Positions 36,436-47,851 of a stretch of 64,000 nt of DNA are shown piece by piece. The DNA lies in contig NW_003314341.1 of the NCBI RefSeq assembly GCF_000143415.4, forward strand, positions 522,394 through 586,393. The letters are read 5' to 3'. The translations under genes were made by a program, and so were the position numbers. Below the pieces are notes generated by a model. The model was not told where the DNA came from and ran no database searches. It saw nothing but the letters and a program-made list of their open reading frames with translations. Position 1 is the first letter of the stretch; each line of letters opens with the position of its first letter. The stretch is from Selaginella moellendorffii. Its lineage: Eukaryota; Streptophyta; Lycopodiopsida; Selaginellales; Selaginellaceae.

Positions 36436-37560
36436 TGTAAGGAACCGACTCCCCGAGATGTCGTAGGCTAAAGGATCCCCGAAAGCTTGACCGAAATGAT
36501 AAAGAGTTCATCAGATGGGACCGAGTCGAAGATCGAGTCCAAGACCAACTCTGAGACCAAGTTCGAGATAGAGTCCGGGATCGAGCCGAGGCCAAATCGG
36601 AGACCGAGATCGAGACCGAGTTCGAGACCGAGTTCGAGACGGAGTCCGAGATCCAAATCGGGTCCGAGACCGAGTCCGAGGTCGAGTCCGAAGTCGAGTT
36701 CGAGACCGAATCCGAAGTCGGGTCCGAGATCGAGTCCAAGATCGATTTTGAGACTAAGTCCACATACTAATACAGCTTAAGGGGTGAAAGCCCAAAGCGT
36801 GTGTCTCCCGAGGGGGGGGGGGGGGCTGCAGGGGGTTCCAAAAGTATAGTAGGGATAGTGAGGTCTAGGAACCAGTCTTGAAGGAACTCTCCAGTGGTGC
36901 TTCCAAACTGACTTGAGGTTGAGACTGGGGCCGAGGGGCCTTGGGTGGGAGTGAGCATGGGCTTGAGTGGTGCCGGAGGGGCCACCCAGGGAAGTGCTCA
37001 AGAACAGCTCCCACTCCCGAAAGGGAAACCGACTGCAGTGCTCTCAGATCATGTGGAGTGGTGCCCCACTTGAGTACCTTGTGGCTCATTGGTCCTCGCC
37101 CTTCCTAGGGGCTTGGGCCTTCCCTTCGGGATGGAAGTGGGGGGGTAGAGGTACCCATACCGGGCCATTAAGCCACGGTGTTTCGCCCCGACGTCCCGAA
37201 GCAAGTGCTGCACCCAAGGCTTGGGATTTAGAGGGTCCCATGATCAAGTCTTGTGGTACCAAGGGGTGTTAGGAATCTGGAGGCTTGGTGTGCTTGGCTG
37301 CTTGTGCCTACGGGGAGTGTAACTGAACCTTAAGTCTAGTCTAACCCGGGGAGGGGGATTGGGAGAGATTTGGGAATCCGTAGATGGAGGGCTAACACTC
37401 CGTTGCTCGTGCAGTGAGTAGCTGAAACCAAGTAGGACCAAGTAGGAGCTGGTACCATAGGCGAGAACCTTGGCGAGGGAACTTAGCACAAGCCAAGGTA
37501 GAGTTGGTCGGATAGACGAGGTAAGCTGGCAAATTGGAAAGGAAAAATTTGTGGCTTACA
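36436..37560 (+). repeat. Element II 5' LTR
   Basis: 1125 bp. A GAG-rich hexanucleotide array occupies about 36520-36765. It is followed by ggggtgaaagcccaaagcg and ccaaaagtatagtaggg blocks that are also present, in the same order, in the family I LTR (33813-33880 and 46887-46953). A run of about 13 G at 36816-36828 differs in length from the 3' copy. Confidence 0.9.
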
Positions 37561-37619
37561 ATTTGGTATCGGAGCCTCTTCCTCAGTTCTAGTGAAGGAT
37601 AGAGGCGGATTGTTGGGAG

Positions 37620-38861
37620 ATGGCAAGGGCGGGACGTAAGCGAACCCAGGCGGAGACGGAACCTCCTCCAGAGCTGGAGCCTCCAGTTGAACAGGAGGCT
37701 ATGGATGAGGAATCCTTGCATGAGGAGGACTCCAGTGAGGCAACTTCCAAACAGGAGTCTGGTGGTGAGGTTCGGTTGTCCAAGGCTTGATTGGACGTTC
37801 TAGAAGGACAATTGGTGCAGACCAATGCCCTGCTGGAGACTCTCGTACGCAAGCTAAAGCGTGATGAGAAGCGGAAGAAAAAGCGAAAGACTACGAATGC
37901 TGGCAGTGCAGAAGGTGTGGACCCTTCGGTAGGGACTGAGGTAGAACCAAACAAGGTCGAACAGACCGAAGTGGAATCAGTCCCTCAGGCAGTTCCCAAA
38001 TACAAACCAAAGCCCCCACCGGTTTTCAAGGGAGTGAATGACTATAAAGTGGTGGAGGATTGGTTTTATGATATGGAGGACTACTTCCGAGCGTTGCAAT
38101 TACCAAGCTCGGAGAAGGTCCCATGTGCAAAACCATACTTGGCAGATAATGCCAAGTCTTGGTGGAGAACGACAGAGGCCAACAAAGGACTAGTGGCTAC
38201 TTGGGAAATGATGAAGGTGAGGATCCGCGCAACTTAAGTTCCTCCGAATGCTACTCTGCATCTAAGGGACGAGTTGAGTAGGCTGAAGCAGACCGGAACC
38301 ATTCAGAAGTATGTGAATGGGTTTATGGCAAAGAGGATACTTGTCACGGACATAGGGGATATGGATGCGTTCCATGCCTTCATACCAGGTTTGCAAACTT
38401 GGGCTCGCGGTGAAGTGATGCGGTGGAACCCGACCAACTACAAGGAAGCGTTGGATGCGGCCATCAAGGTGCATTTCAACGATAACCTGCGAAAGGGGAA
38501 CACGACAGGGTCGGGATCCGCATTTAGCAAAGGGGCCAAACCAAGGGGAACGTTTAGCAGAGGGAAATTCAAGAAGAGTTTCTTTAAGAATGAGTCCTCG
38601 GGGTTCCGGAAAGGCAAATCTGGTGGCCAGCGAGCGAGTACATGGGGGAGTCAAGCGAAAAGAGACAAACCCATGGATAAGAAGGTCAAGTCGTATAGCA
38701 GCGTGGGAAACAACGTATGCTACAACTACGGTGAAGCGGGACACTTTTCCAGGGAATGTCCCTACTTGAAGAAGGCTAGAGCCAATATGGCCATCAAGTT
38801 GGGTCAAGTCCAAATTGAGGTATGTGATCCAGTCCCTAACTCAAAGTTCCTCATTACATGA
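37620..38861 (+). pseudogene. Element II gag
   Basis: Starts at ATG 37620 (MARAGRKRTQAETEPPPEL). Acidic N-terminus, short coiled-coil-like segment (VLEGQLVQTNALLETLV), then a capsid-like region (EDWFYDMEDYFRAL, WWRTTEANKG, YVNGFMAK). A basic Gly/Lys-rich tail ends in a zinc knuckle, CYNYGEAGHFSREC. In the knuckle the second Cys is Tyr (codon TAC at 38727-38729, one G-to-A change from TGC). In-frame stops are at 37788-37790, 38235-38237 and 38859-38861. The frame runs straight on into protease, so gag and pol seem to have been one open frame in the active ancestor. Confidence 0.8.
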
Positions 38862-40770
38862 GCAACTTTGGTAGAGAGTCGTTCCCGACATCTACTAGCC
38901 CTCCGGGGGAAGATCGGAGGTAGCTTTGTTAAGATCCTTATTGACACGGGTGCTTCGGATAATTTTGTGGCTGCAAACATATCCCGGCAAGCCGGACTAA
39001 TGGTGCAGTGGCTAGGTGAACCAAGGACTATAGAGTTTGTTCAAGGTAGCCAAAGCACTGATGAGGTACTTCGACAAGCGAGAGTCGAAGTAGGGACATG
39101 GAAAGTGGATATGGATTTCACCGTGTTAGACATGGCGGGATTTGACGTGATCTTCGGAATGGATTGGTTCAATCGGTTCGTGGTAGCCCTGTATGGACAA
39201 GGTAGAAACCTTGTGGTACTGGCGAATGCCCAAGGAAGAAGGTCCAGGGTGGAGGCCCAGGATCTAAAGGTAGAGCAAAGCAAGGCCAAAGAATCTTGCT
39301 TAAACCTGGTGTCCACGAGAGGACAACTGACTAAAGGAACTAAGGCAGCCTTTTTGTGCTTACTCTCGGTGAAGAGTGACAAAAAGACAGGAACAGAAGA
39401 AGTACCTTTAGTGATCCAGTGGGTGTTGGACCAATTCCAGGATACCATGCCGAAGGAGCTACTGGCAGGGCTGCCCCTAGCACGACTGATAGAACATAAG
39501 ATTGAGCTGGTCGAGGGTGCTGAGGCGGTGGTTCGTCCCCCTTATTGTTTGAACGAAAAAGAACTCAAGGAGCTCAAGTGCCAACTAGAGGAGTTGGTGG
39601 ACAAAGGGTATGTTAGGTTGAGCAAGTCGCCGTATGGGCGCCGGTGTTATTTGTGAAAAAGAAAGATGGATCTATGCGCATGTGCATAGACTACCGGTTG
39701 CTCAACAAGTATACAAAGAAGAACAAGTACCCTTTGCCAAGGATTGAGGACCTGTTTGATAGGCAAAATACTTCTCGAGGATTGACCTAAGGTCAGGATA
39801 CTACTAGATCAGGGTAGCCGAGGAAGATGTCGAGAAGACAACCTGTCGAATGAGGTATGGGAGCTTTGAGTTTCTGGTGATGCCCTTCGGGCTATGTAAT
39901 GTGTCGGCAACATTTTCGGTGCTGATGAACTACATCTTTGTACTCTATCTGGATCACTTCGTGGTCGTCTATATCGACGACATCCTGATCTATAGCGAGA
40001 CGCTAGAGGAGCATGCCGAACACTTGGCGAAGGTGTTTGAGAAACTAAGGGAACACAAACTGTATGCTAAAGAGAGCAAATGTGACTTTGCTCAACAAGA
40101 GGTAAAGTTTCTCGGGCATGTGGTGGGCCAGGACGGGCTCAAGGTGGACCCGGAGAAGGTCCAAGCGATCCAGGAATGGGAGCGACCATCGAATGTACAC
40201 AAGTTGAGGGCATTCCTGGGGCTACGCAACTACTATCGAAAGTTTATCAAACACTATTCGAGAGTAGCCCTGCCCTTAACGAACCAAACAGGAAAAGGGA
40301 AGATGGTATGGACAGCGGAATGCAAGGCGGCATTCGTCCACCTCAAAGGGAAGTTGAGGAAGGCTCCCGTATTGGGATTACTAGACTTTGGTAAGGACTT
40401 TGAGGTAGAAACGGATGCTTCAGACTTTGCGTTGGGCACAGTTTTGAAGCAAGACAACCATCCGGTAGCGTTCTTCTCGAAAAAGTTGGACAAGGCTCAA
40501 CGGAAGTGGCTTGCCCACGAGAAGGAATTGTTTGCGGTGGTCAGGGCACTCAAGGAGTAGTGACACTACCTTGGGAGACACTTTAAGGTTTATACGGAGA
40601 ATGTGGCAACGAAACACTTCTTGTCACAGCCCGACTTGAGAGGGAAACAAGGTCGGTGGGCCAATGCCTTGGCCGAGTTTGATTGCGAAATTCTGTACAA
40701 GCCTAGAAAGAGCAACATCGTGGCAGATGCGCTAAGTCGAAAAGCGAGCTTGAGGTTGGCAATATCCAGC
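38862..40770 (+). pseudogene. Element II protease, reverse transcriptase and RNase H
   Basis: Protease: ILIDTGASDNFVAANIS (38936-38986) and FDVIFGMDWF. Reverse transcriptase: [47 protein letters not shown] and catalytic YIDDIL (YIDD at 39970-39981). RNase H: FEVETDASDFALGTVLK, VAFFSKKLD, WLAHEKELFAVVRALKE and ADALSRKA. Disruptions: a missing G at about 39637 (SPYGAPVLF expected), a deletion before [13 protein letters not shown] at about 39763, a TAG at 39805-39807 (expected Gln) and TAG TGA at 40558-40563 (expected Trp, Arg). Outside these points the sequence is well conserved. Confidence 0.85.
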
Positions 40771-41482
40771 ACAACAGCAACCTTCTGGGACGATGTGCGG
40801 ACAGCATATGAGAACGATGGTCTAGCACAAGAAGTGTTGCTGAGGAATCTAGAGGCACTGGAAGCTCACCAGAGAGGTGAGCTACCAAAGGAAGAGAAAA
40901 CGGGCTATGCGGAACACAACGGACTCATCTATTACAAGAAAACAAGGGTGTATGTTCTAGAAGGGGAACTAAGGAAGGTAGCCTTAGAAGAGTGTCATGA
41001 CGGACCTCTTGTGGGACACGGCGGAGTGCCCAAGACGATGGGCTTACTCAAGAGGAAGTACCATTGGCCAGATATGGCTAAGGACGTCCAAGACTATGTA
41101 AAGACATGTCTAACATGTCAGCAGGTAAAAGCCGTGACTAAGGCTAGTGGGGGCTTGTTGCAAAGCATCCCAATTCCAGATCGTCCGTGGAAATGTCTTA
41201 CGATGGACTTCATCATGGGACTCCCTCCAAGCGAGGGGTTTGATGCGATATTCGTGGTGGTGGACCAATTTTCGAAAATGGCACATTTCATACCCACCAC
41301 AACGGAGGTGGATGCGGAAGGTGTGGCAAAGCTATTCTTCGAACAAGTGGTTCGAGTGCGGGGAAGACTAGAAGAGATCATCTCAGATCGAGATAAGATC
41401 TTCACCAGTAGGTTCTGGAGGACTCTCCTGGAACAGTATCGCACCAAGTTGAAATTCAGCACAGCCTATCACCCACAGACAG

Positions 41483-41529
41483 GTATGGGGTATTAAGTCA
41501 AGTTTGGTGGCACTGACACTTCTTGATAG
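41483..41529 (+). other. Intron-like insertion 1 in element II integrase (47 bp)
   Basis: Begins GTATGG and ends TTGATAG, with a CTGAC branch-site-like sequence about 20 bases before the acceptor and a T-rich stretch after it. It splits the Asp codon of the HPQTDGQTE motif after its first base (phase 1). Removal restores the motif exactly; retention gives an in-frame TAA nine bases in. The length fits host introns in this window, at the short end. Confidence 0.55.
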
Positions 41530-41947
41530 ACGGACAAACGGAAAGGGTGAATAGGTAGCTAGAGGATTATTTGCGATGCTATGTCTCGGGAGACCAGACC
41601 GATTGGGTAAGTCATTTGGGACTTGCAGAAATGTGTTATAACAACTCACCACATTCGAGTATCGGGGTGAGTCCATGGGAAGTCATCAATGGGTGAGCTA
41701 TTGAAGGTCCCGTGGAACTCGGCGTGGCCGAGTATCACGGAGAGTTACCTGCAGTGGAGGCATTCACGGTGGAAAGACTCAACATCTGGAATCTAGTGAG
41801 GGATTCCTTGGAACGAGCTCAACAAAGGCAAACCAAGTACGCGAACCAGAAGTGTCGGGACATAAAGTTCCAAGCTGGGGAGAAGGTGTGGCTGAACACC
41901 AAGAACCTCAGGCTACCAAGTGGGATCAGCCGGAAGTTGACCCAAAG

Positions 41948-41999
41948 GTAAAAATGCATGTATTCCTGTAAATGAATTGATCTTGAGTTCCTTAAGCAG
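41948..41999 (+). other. Intron-like insertion 2 before the chromodomain (52 bp)
   Basis: AG|GTAAAA donor and CTTAAGCAG|G acceptor, with T-rich sequence before the acceptor. It splits an Arg codon after the second base (phase 2) between KLTQR and FAGPYE, which join without loss when it is removed. If retained, translation stops at once (AGG TAA), which would leave an integrase lacking the C-terminal part and the chromodomain. Confidence 0.6.
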
Positions 42000-42381
42000 G
42001 TTCGCGGGGCCTTACGAGATTGAGGCACGAATCGGTAAAGTGGCTTACCGACTCCGACTTCCTCGAGAGATGGGGAAGATGCACCCAGTGTTCCACGTGA
42101 ACTTACTCAAGCCGTACTTTGAGGATCCGCTTCGCAAGGACCAAGTAAGACCTTTACCTGAGGTTATCCAAGGGGAAGAGGAATACGAAGTCGAGGCCAT
42201 CCTCAATGCGCGCAAGAGCAAGCGACAAGGACACGAGGTGAGAGAGTTCCATGTGAAGTGGAAAGGATTTCCACACTGCGAAGCAACATGGGAACCGGAG
42301 GAGAACCTAGCAAACGCGCAAGATTTAGTGGAGGAATTTCTACAAGGCAAAACTCTATGTACTTATGCAAAGTTCAATTAA

Positions 42382-42783
42382 AAATATCAACTTGCAAAGC
42401 TGAGCAAGTGGCATATGTTGGGACCCGAAGGCGCGCCGAAGGTAAGCTAATTAGCATGGGTTGGATAGGTCGACCAGGCGTAGGGCACTACGCCCGACTC
42501 CCCGCGGGGATGTCTAACCCGTAGACGTATTCTATGGAGGTTGGGTTCGAGTCCCAACCCTCTAGTAAAGCAAGGCTGGATTCAAGTCCCGACCCCATAC
42601 TAGGGCGTGGTGAGGTGAGGGGTATAAGGACACCTATATTCCGTTGTCATGGGCTCTTGGCCGGGGAGGCTAACTTAGGCACACCGTTAAGTGGGGGGAT
42701 GCCCCCGGAGACATGGTCAACAAGTCGTAGGATAAAAGAGACGTTCGATGTGGGCATCGAACTTCTTCTATGGGTGGTGGAGT
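42382..42783 (+). other. Element II 3' non-coding region and polypurine tract
   Basis: No coding function. 42530-42783 resembles about 44820-45210 of element I (the gttgggttcgagtccc, ggcgtggtga and aggcacaccg blocks), evidence of common descent. The last 12 bases (gggtggtggagt) are the plus-strand primer site and recur unchanged before the 3' LTR of element I (46351-46362). Confidence 0.7.
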
Positions 42784-43926
42784 TGTAAGGAACTGACTCC
42801 CCGAGATGTCGTAGGCTAAAGGATCCCCAAAAACTTGACCAAAATGACAAAGAGTTCATCGAATGGGACCGAGTCGAAGATTGAGTCCAAGACCGACTCT
42901 GAGACCGAGTTCGAGATAGAGTCCGAGATCGAGCCGAGGCCGAATCGAAGACCAAGATCGAGACCGAGTTCAAGACCGAGTTCGAGACGGAGTTCAAGAT
43001 CCAAATCGGGTCCGAGACCGAGTCCGAAGTCGAGTCCGAAGTCGAGTCCGAGATCGAGTCCGAGATCGAGTCCGAGACCGAATCCGAAGTCGGGTCCGAG
43101 ATCGAGTCCGAGATCGATTTTGAGACTAAGTCCACATACTAATATAGCTCAAGGGGTGAAAGCCCAAAGCGTGTGTCTCCGGGGGGGGGGGGTTGCAGGG
43201 GGTTCCAAAAGTATAGTAGGGATAGTGAGGTCCAGGAACCAGTCTTGAAGGAACTCTCCAATGGTGCTTCCAAACTGACTTGAGGTTGAGACTGGGGCCG
43301 AGGGGCCTTGGGTGGGAGTGAGCATGGGCTTGAGTGGTGCCGGAGGGGCCACCCAGGGAAGTGCTCAAGAGCAGCTCCCACTCCCGAAAGGGAAACCGAC
43401 TGCAGTGCTCCTGGCTCATGTGGAGTGGTGCCCCACTTGAGTACTTTGTGGCTCATTGGTCCTCGCCCTTCCTAGGGGCTTGGGCCTTCCCTTCGAGATG
43501 GAAGTGGGGGGTAGAGGTACCCATACCGGGCTGTTAGGCCACGGTGTTTAGCCCCGACGTCCCGAAGCAAGTGCTGCACCCAAGGCTTGGGATTTAGAGG
43601 GTCCCATGATCAAGTCTTGTGGTACCAAGGGGTGTTAGGAATCTGGAAGCTTGGTGTGCTTGGCTGCTTGTGCCTGCGGGGAGTGTAGCCGAACCTTAAG
43701 TCCAGTCTAACCCGGGGAGGGGGATTGGGAGAGATTTGGGAATCCGTAAATGGAGGGCTAACACTCCGTTGCTCGTGCAGTGAGTAGCTGAAACCAAGTA
43801 GGACCAAGTAGGAGCTGGTACCATAGGCGAGAACCTTGGCGAGGGAACTTAGCACAAGCCAAGGCAGAGTTGGTCGGATAGACGAGGTAAGCTGGCAAAT
43901 TGGAAAGGAAAAATTTGTGGCTTACA
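42784..43926 (+). repeat. Element II 3' LTR
   Basis: 1143 bp. Differs from the 5' copy by scattered substitutions, a longer array (42868-43128) and a shorter G run near 43181. The overall near-identity indicates a fairly recent insertion compared with elements I and III. Confidence 0.9.
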
Positions 43927-43931
43927 ATATG

Positions 43932-46362
43932 GAGGCCCATATATAGTAAGGGTAATCCCGGTGTGTGGGATTATAAGGTGAGCATGCCCAGATTGAGGAA
44001 CCACTCCCTAAGCTATTGGATAGGTTCATCCCTATGAATACTTGCTAAGGCATGGTAAAATGTGGAAAGCTATCCTCCTAGTCTGGAGAAGAATAACCAA
44101 AAGAAACATATGGGGCCAAAAGGCAAGTAGTATTGGGATGGAACTGAACCATAGAAATCGAAGGCCATAACCAACGGTGGTTATACAAGTTGAGAGTGGA
44201 GAATCAAGAGGGTGCTCAAGGATGTTGTTACTAGCAACTACGGTGCCATTGAGAGTCTAAAATGTCGAATTATCCATATTGGACCATATAGTGAGTAAGG
44301 AGCTTGCAAAGGAGAAGCCTTAGGAAGCTAAGGAACAGAGTTCCTTGAAGGTTCCCGAAGACAATTCTATGTAGATAAGTACCTAGAAAGCCAAGTGTAA
44401 ATGGTTCTTAGAGCACACGAAATCAGAGTGGCACAGCAGAAGCGTGGTCTTAAAGCTGGCTATGAGGCGAGGCTATCAAGGTTGGGGAAGTAGTTCCCGA
44501 GTGTTCAAAGAGAGGGCTTTGAACAAAAGTCAATGGTTAAGGACTTTCACGCTTATGCATGAACCATGTTACGGTGGCCGGATGACTTGCTAAGTGTGAT
44601 TGGCGAGTCAAGGGAATAAATCCCCTAGTTGAAGGTGCTAACTTCAAAAGGGGTGGCCCATGGGGCCGAGCATGGAGGAGTCCATGCATGATCACAGACT
44701 TGTCAAGCGAGAGGACTTAGCAATGCAGAGGAACTAGGTTCTTAAGCTGTGATCTATAGCGCACTTTAAATACATGTTGGTGCACCGGCGTGGGGAGTCA
44801 CGCCAAGCATCCTATGCGATGCCATCCATAGATGCATATATAGAGGTTGGGTTCAAGTCTCGACCCTCTAGTGCTTGGGTTCGAGTCCCAAATCACTAGG
44901 GCGTGGTGATGGTTTGGAATATGAGGACACTCATATTTCGGTGGTCATGGACTCTTAGTGGGGAGACTGGCTTGGGCACACCGCCAAGCAGGGGGATGCT
45001 TCGGAGTTATGATGCATGGTTAGATTGCTTAGAGTGAAAACTCGGCATATCTAACTTAAACACTTTGGTGCAAAAGGCATCAAGAACGTGGTGAATGAGA
45101 TGAGGACACCCAATCTCAGTTGCTATGGATCCTTGGCCGGAAGGGCTGGCTTAGGCACACCGCCAAGTGTGGGGGATGCCCTCAGGGTCATAGTCAACAA
45201 TTTAAAGGGGTCTGGAAGACCTTAGTGGTAGACTTATTAAGGGGTTAAGATATGGTCACTAGGTGATTGTGTGGCTAACCAAGGACAAGGTCTTTGTTTG
45301 GGTTAAAGAATATGATTCCTAGTTCAAAGTGTTGATTTAAACTATTGATAATGGTGTGGCTTGGTCAAGGTGACCAAGTGGGAAGGACACCTAAAGGGAA
45401 ATCAATTGTGCCAATACGATGGTATAGTAAGTCTAAGAAAGTAGTCTCTAGGAGCGATCCATGGGATGGTCGCAAAGTTGGGCTGTGGACAGAGCCCGTA
45501 GCAGAAAATGCTAAAGAGACGTACTAGGGGTGAACACCTTTGAACTTGGCAAAACAAAGTCTTTGCAATTGAACCAAAAGGATACCTCGAGAATGGAGGT
45601 AGTGATTCGATATTGCTAGGTGCAACAATCAAGAATAGGAGCAAAAGACTAGTGGCTAAGAAAAGAGCCATGGGAATAATGGGAAAGAATCCGAAAAACA
45701 AAGTTAGGCCAAGAACACTAATATGTTGAGTGCTAACAAATTGTGGGAAATGCAATGTGTTTCCAAGGATGGATTCCTAATTGTTCCGATTTGGCGAAAG
45801 TGGAAGCTCCAAGGGAGGTAGAGGTAAGGTAGCCAAATGATAGGGCCATAGCCAGCCCTAGCACAAATTATGATAACTGGAACTTAGTGCTTAAGGTGGC
45901 ACAAAATAGAAAAGAGGATGATGGTGCCCCCAAGTAAGGAACTTCCTAGGATGGGGAAGTGGAGTTGCACAATACGTGCAAAGCAAGGTGTTGGAGACAC
46001 CTAGGATATTGACTTTGAGAAATCAAAAGTAAAAGTTCCAAAGTACAAAGGTCATATCGATGGAAACTGAGACTACTCAAGATGGAATAGTGGGATTGAG
46101 ATAGAGACGGTGTCTCTAACAGATTTAACGAAAACTAAATCAATAAAAAGAGAGAACCACCACAAGTGGTTCAATCAGTCTCTAAGTTGAAGAGACTGTC
46201 CTCCTTAAAGGATGGGCAAGGCATGGTGAGCCTTCGGTATCAAACCATTGACGAATATTGGCGAGGTGCCAAGAATGGAAAGAGTAATACATGTTAGTGT
46301 TACTTTATAAAATAGTTTATTGTTCGATGAGGACATCGAACTTCGTCTATGGGTGGTGGAGT
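43932..46362 (+). mobile_element. Element I internal region, right part (non-coding)
   Basis: Continuation of 34809-36435 after the element II insertion. Several sub-blocks are repeated within it in diverged form (for example the gttgggttc-agt, ccgccaag-ggggatgc and ttcaagtct blocks between 44830 and 45200). No protein domain is found in any frame. It ends in the polypurine tract at 46351-46362. Confidence 0.7.
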
Positions 46363-47851
46363 TGTGAGACACAAAATCCCTAGGCCCCAAAGTGGAGCCG
46401 AAAGGGTGCCATGAGGTAGTGGCCGAAGCAAAAGTCAAACGAAATGTAACACGCTTGGACCAAAAGCTTCGACTTGAAAGGTCGAGAGCAGGAGTGGAAC
46501 TCCCAACAAAGTGCTCGAGGAACAAGCACGAAGCGAGCAATAAGCAAGGCTCCAAAAAAGGACCCAAAAGGACTAACATATAACACGTGGAAGTGTCTGA
46601 GATGGAGTCCGAGATGGATCCGAGATGGACCTAAGATGGAGTCTGAGATGGACCGAGATGGAGTCCGAGATGGACCTGAGATGGAGTCCGAGATGGAATC
46701 CGAGATGGACCCGAGATGGAATCCGAGATGGAGTCCGAGAAGGACCCGAGATGGAGTCTGAAATCGAGATCGAGACCAAGACCGGGACTGAGACCGAGAC
46801 CAAGGCCGAGCCCGAGACCGAGCCTGAGCTCGAGCCCGAGTCTGAGTCCGAGTCCGAGTCCGAGTCCGAGTCCAAGTTCGAGTCTGAGAGGGTGAAAGCC
46901 CAAAGCGTTCGTCTCCCAGACCCTAGGGGGTTTGGTGAGCTCTAAAAGTATAGTAGGGGGAGGACTCTAGTGGAGCCAGTTTGGCCAGGAAAGGCCAATT
47001 TGGACCAAGAAGGCTGCACCCAAGTGTTGGGTAATGGGATAACCATTGGGAAGTCCAAGACTAGAGTGAATACGGACTAGCAAGTAGGGTAGCTAGGTGA
47101 AGTGTTCAAGAGCTGACTCTAGTTCCCCTGGGAGATTGAATGGTTGATGCTCCCAGTCCAAGTGTGGGTGGCACTACCTACTTGGATACCTAGCATGGCT
47201 CAATGGAACCTCACTCTAAGCCCATGGCTAGAGCACCAAAAGGCGGAAGGTGGGGAAAGTACCCATGAAGCTTGCGTAAGGCCACGGTGTTCCGAAATGT
47301 GGTCCCAAAGTCCTAAACTGATCAATGATACGGTCATGTGTTGAGGAAGTCCCAGAGGATAGTGGGACTTAGTGGTCAGGCCTAAGGGCCCTGCCTCAGT
47401 GGCAGTGTTGGCCAACACGGTCATGGGTAGAAAAGGGACTTGGTGGGGATTACAAAAGGGATATTGGGGAAGGCTGTTCCCCATATTTGCGGGCATCTTA
47501 AGGATGCTAAAGAGTGGATCTTGGATGGTCACTCCTGGATAGATGGCCCAGTCCTTGAGAGACAGGACTGCGATGCAGGTGGTGTTGGACCACTGGGCGA
47601 CTAAGGTGAAGGGGTATGGCCTTAGCGTAACAGGCTAGTATGTTGGTGGTACCTTGGGGTGTCGGTCTTGGCACCGGACACGTGGAGCACTTGGACCAAA
47701 TGCAACAGTTGAGTGGCACGGATGTCATTCTTAGGGCTAGTAAGTCCCCAAGTCCGGAATAGGACTTATGGAAGTTGTGAATGAAACTCCTCCAAGTGGT
47801 CAAAGGTGTGGTTAAATGACTAAAGTAGAATGGAAAATTTAGTCGCTTACA
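46363..47851 (+). mobile_element. Element I 3' LTR
   Basis: 1489 bp, from TGTGAGACACAAAATCC to CGCTTACA. It carries a shorter GAGTCC/GAGATGGA array (46597-46890) than the 5' LTR or the solo LTR. Array length and a deletion near 47310 account for most of the size difference. It is followed by the resumed element III integrase sequence. Confidence 0.85.

Larger units (their letters stand above)
40771..42381 (+). pseudogene. Element II integrase with C-terminal chromodomain
   Basis: Zinc-binding HHCC part (HDGPLVGHGG ... CLTCQQVK, 41000-41130). DDE core: TMDFIMGLPPSEGFDAIFVV, ISDRDKIFTSRFW, then HPQTDGQTERVNR. The C-terminal GPY/F-like stretch FAGPYEIEARIGKVAYRLRL is followed by HPVFHVNLLKPY. 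The chromodomain is YEVEAILNARKSKRQG, EFHVKWKGFP and ATWEPEENL (about 42185-42320). Two insertions with intron features break the frame (41483-41529 and 41948-41999); without them the codons join exactly. Further stops: TAG at 41556-41558 (expected Trp) and TGA at 41695-41697 (expected Arg). Chromodomains on integrases direct insertion to particular histone-marked chromatin. Confidence 0.85.
36436..43926 (+). mobile_element. Element II: full-length Ty3 chromovirus-type retrotransposon
   Basis: 7491 bp, bounded by a perfect 5-bp duplication ATATG (36431-36435 and 43927-43931). 5' LTR 36436-37560 and 3' LTR 42784-43926 share TGTAAGGAAC and GGCTTACA ends and look nearly identical apart from indels in the repeat array and a G-run. 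Primer site TGGTATCGGAGC at 37564-37575; polypurine tract gggtggtggagt at 42772-42783. The interior encodes, in order, gag, protease, reverse transcriptase, RNase H, integrase and a C-terminal chromodomain, which places it among chromoviruses. The reading frame has at least seven stops, a one-base deletion and a small deletion, so this copy cannot make its proteins. It lies inside element I. Confidence 0.93.

Noticed and set aside
36767-37489. Medium-length minus-strand frames repeated at 43126-43855
   Set aside because: They occur in both LTRs of element II simply because the LTRs are duplicates; no recognisable product.
39850-40560. Element II reverse transcriptase as an active gene
   Set aside because: The catalytic block is intact, but stops and deletions just before and after it prevent production of a complete polyprotein.
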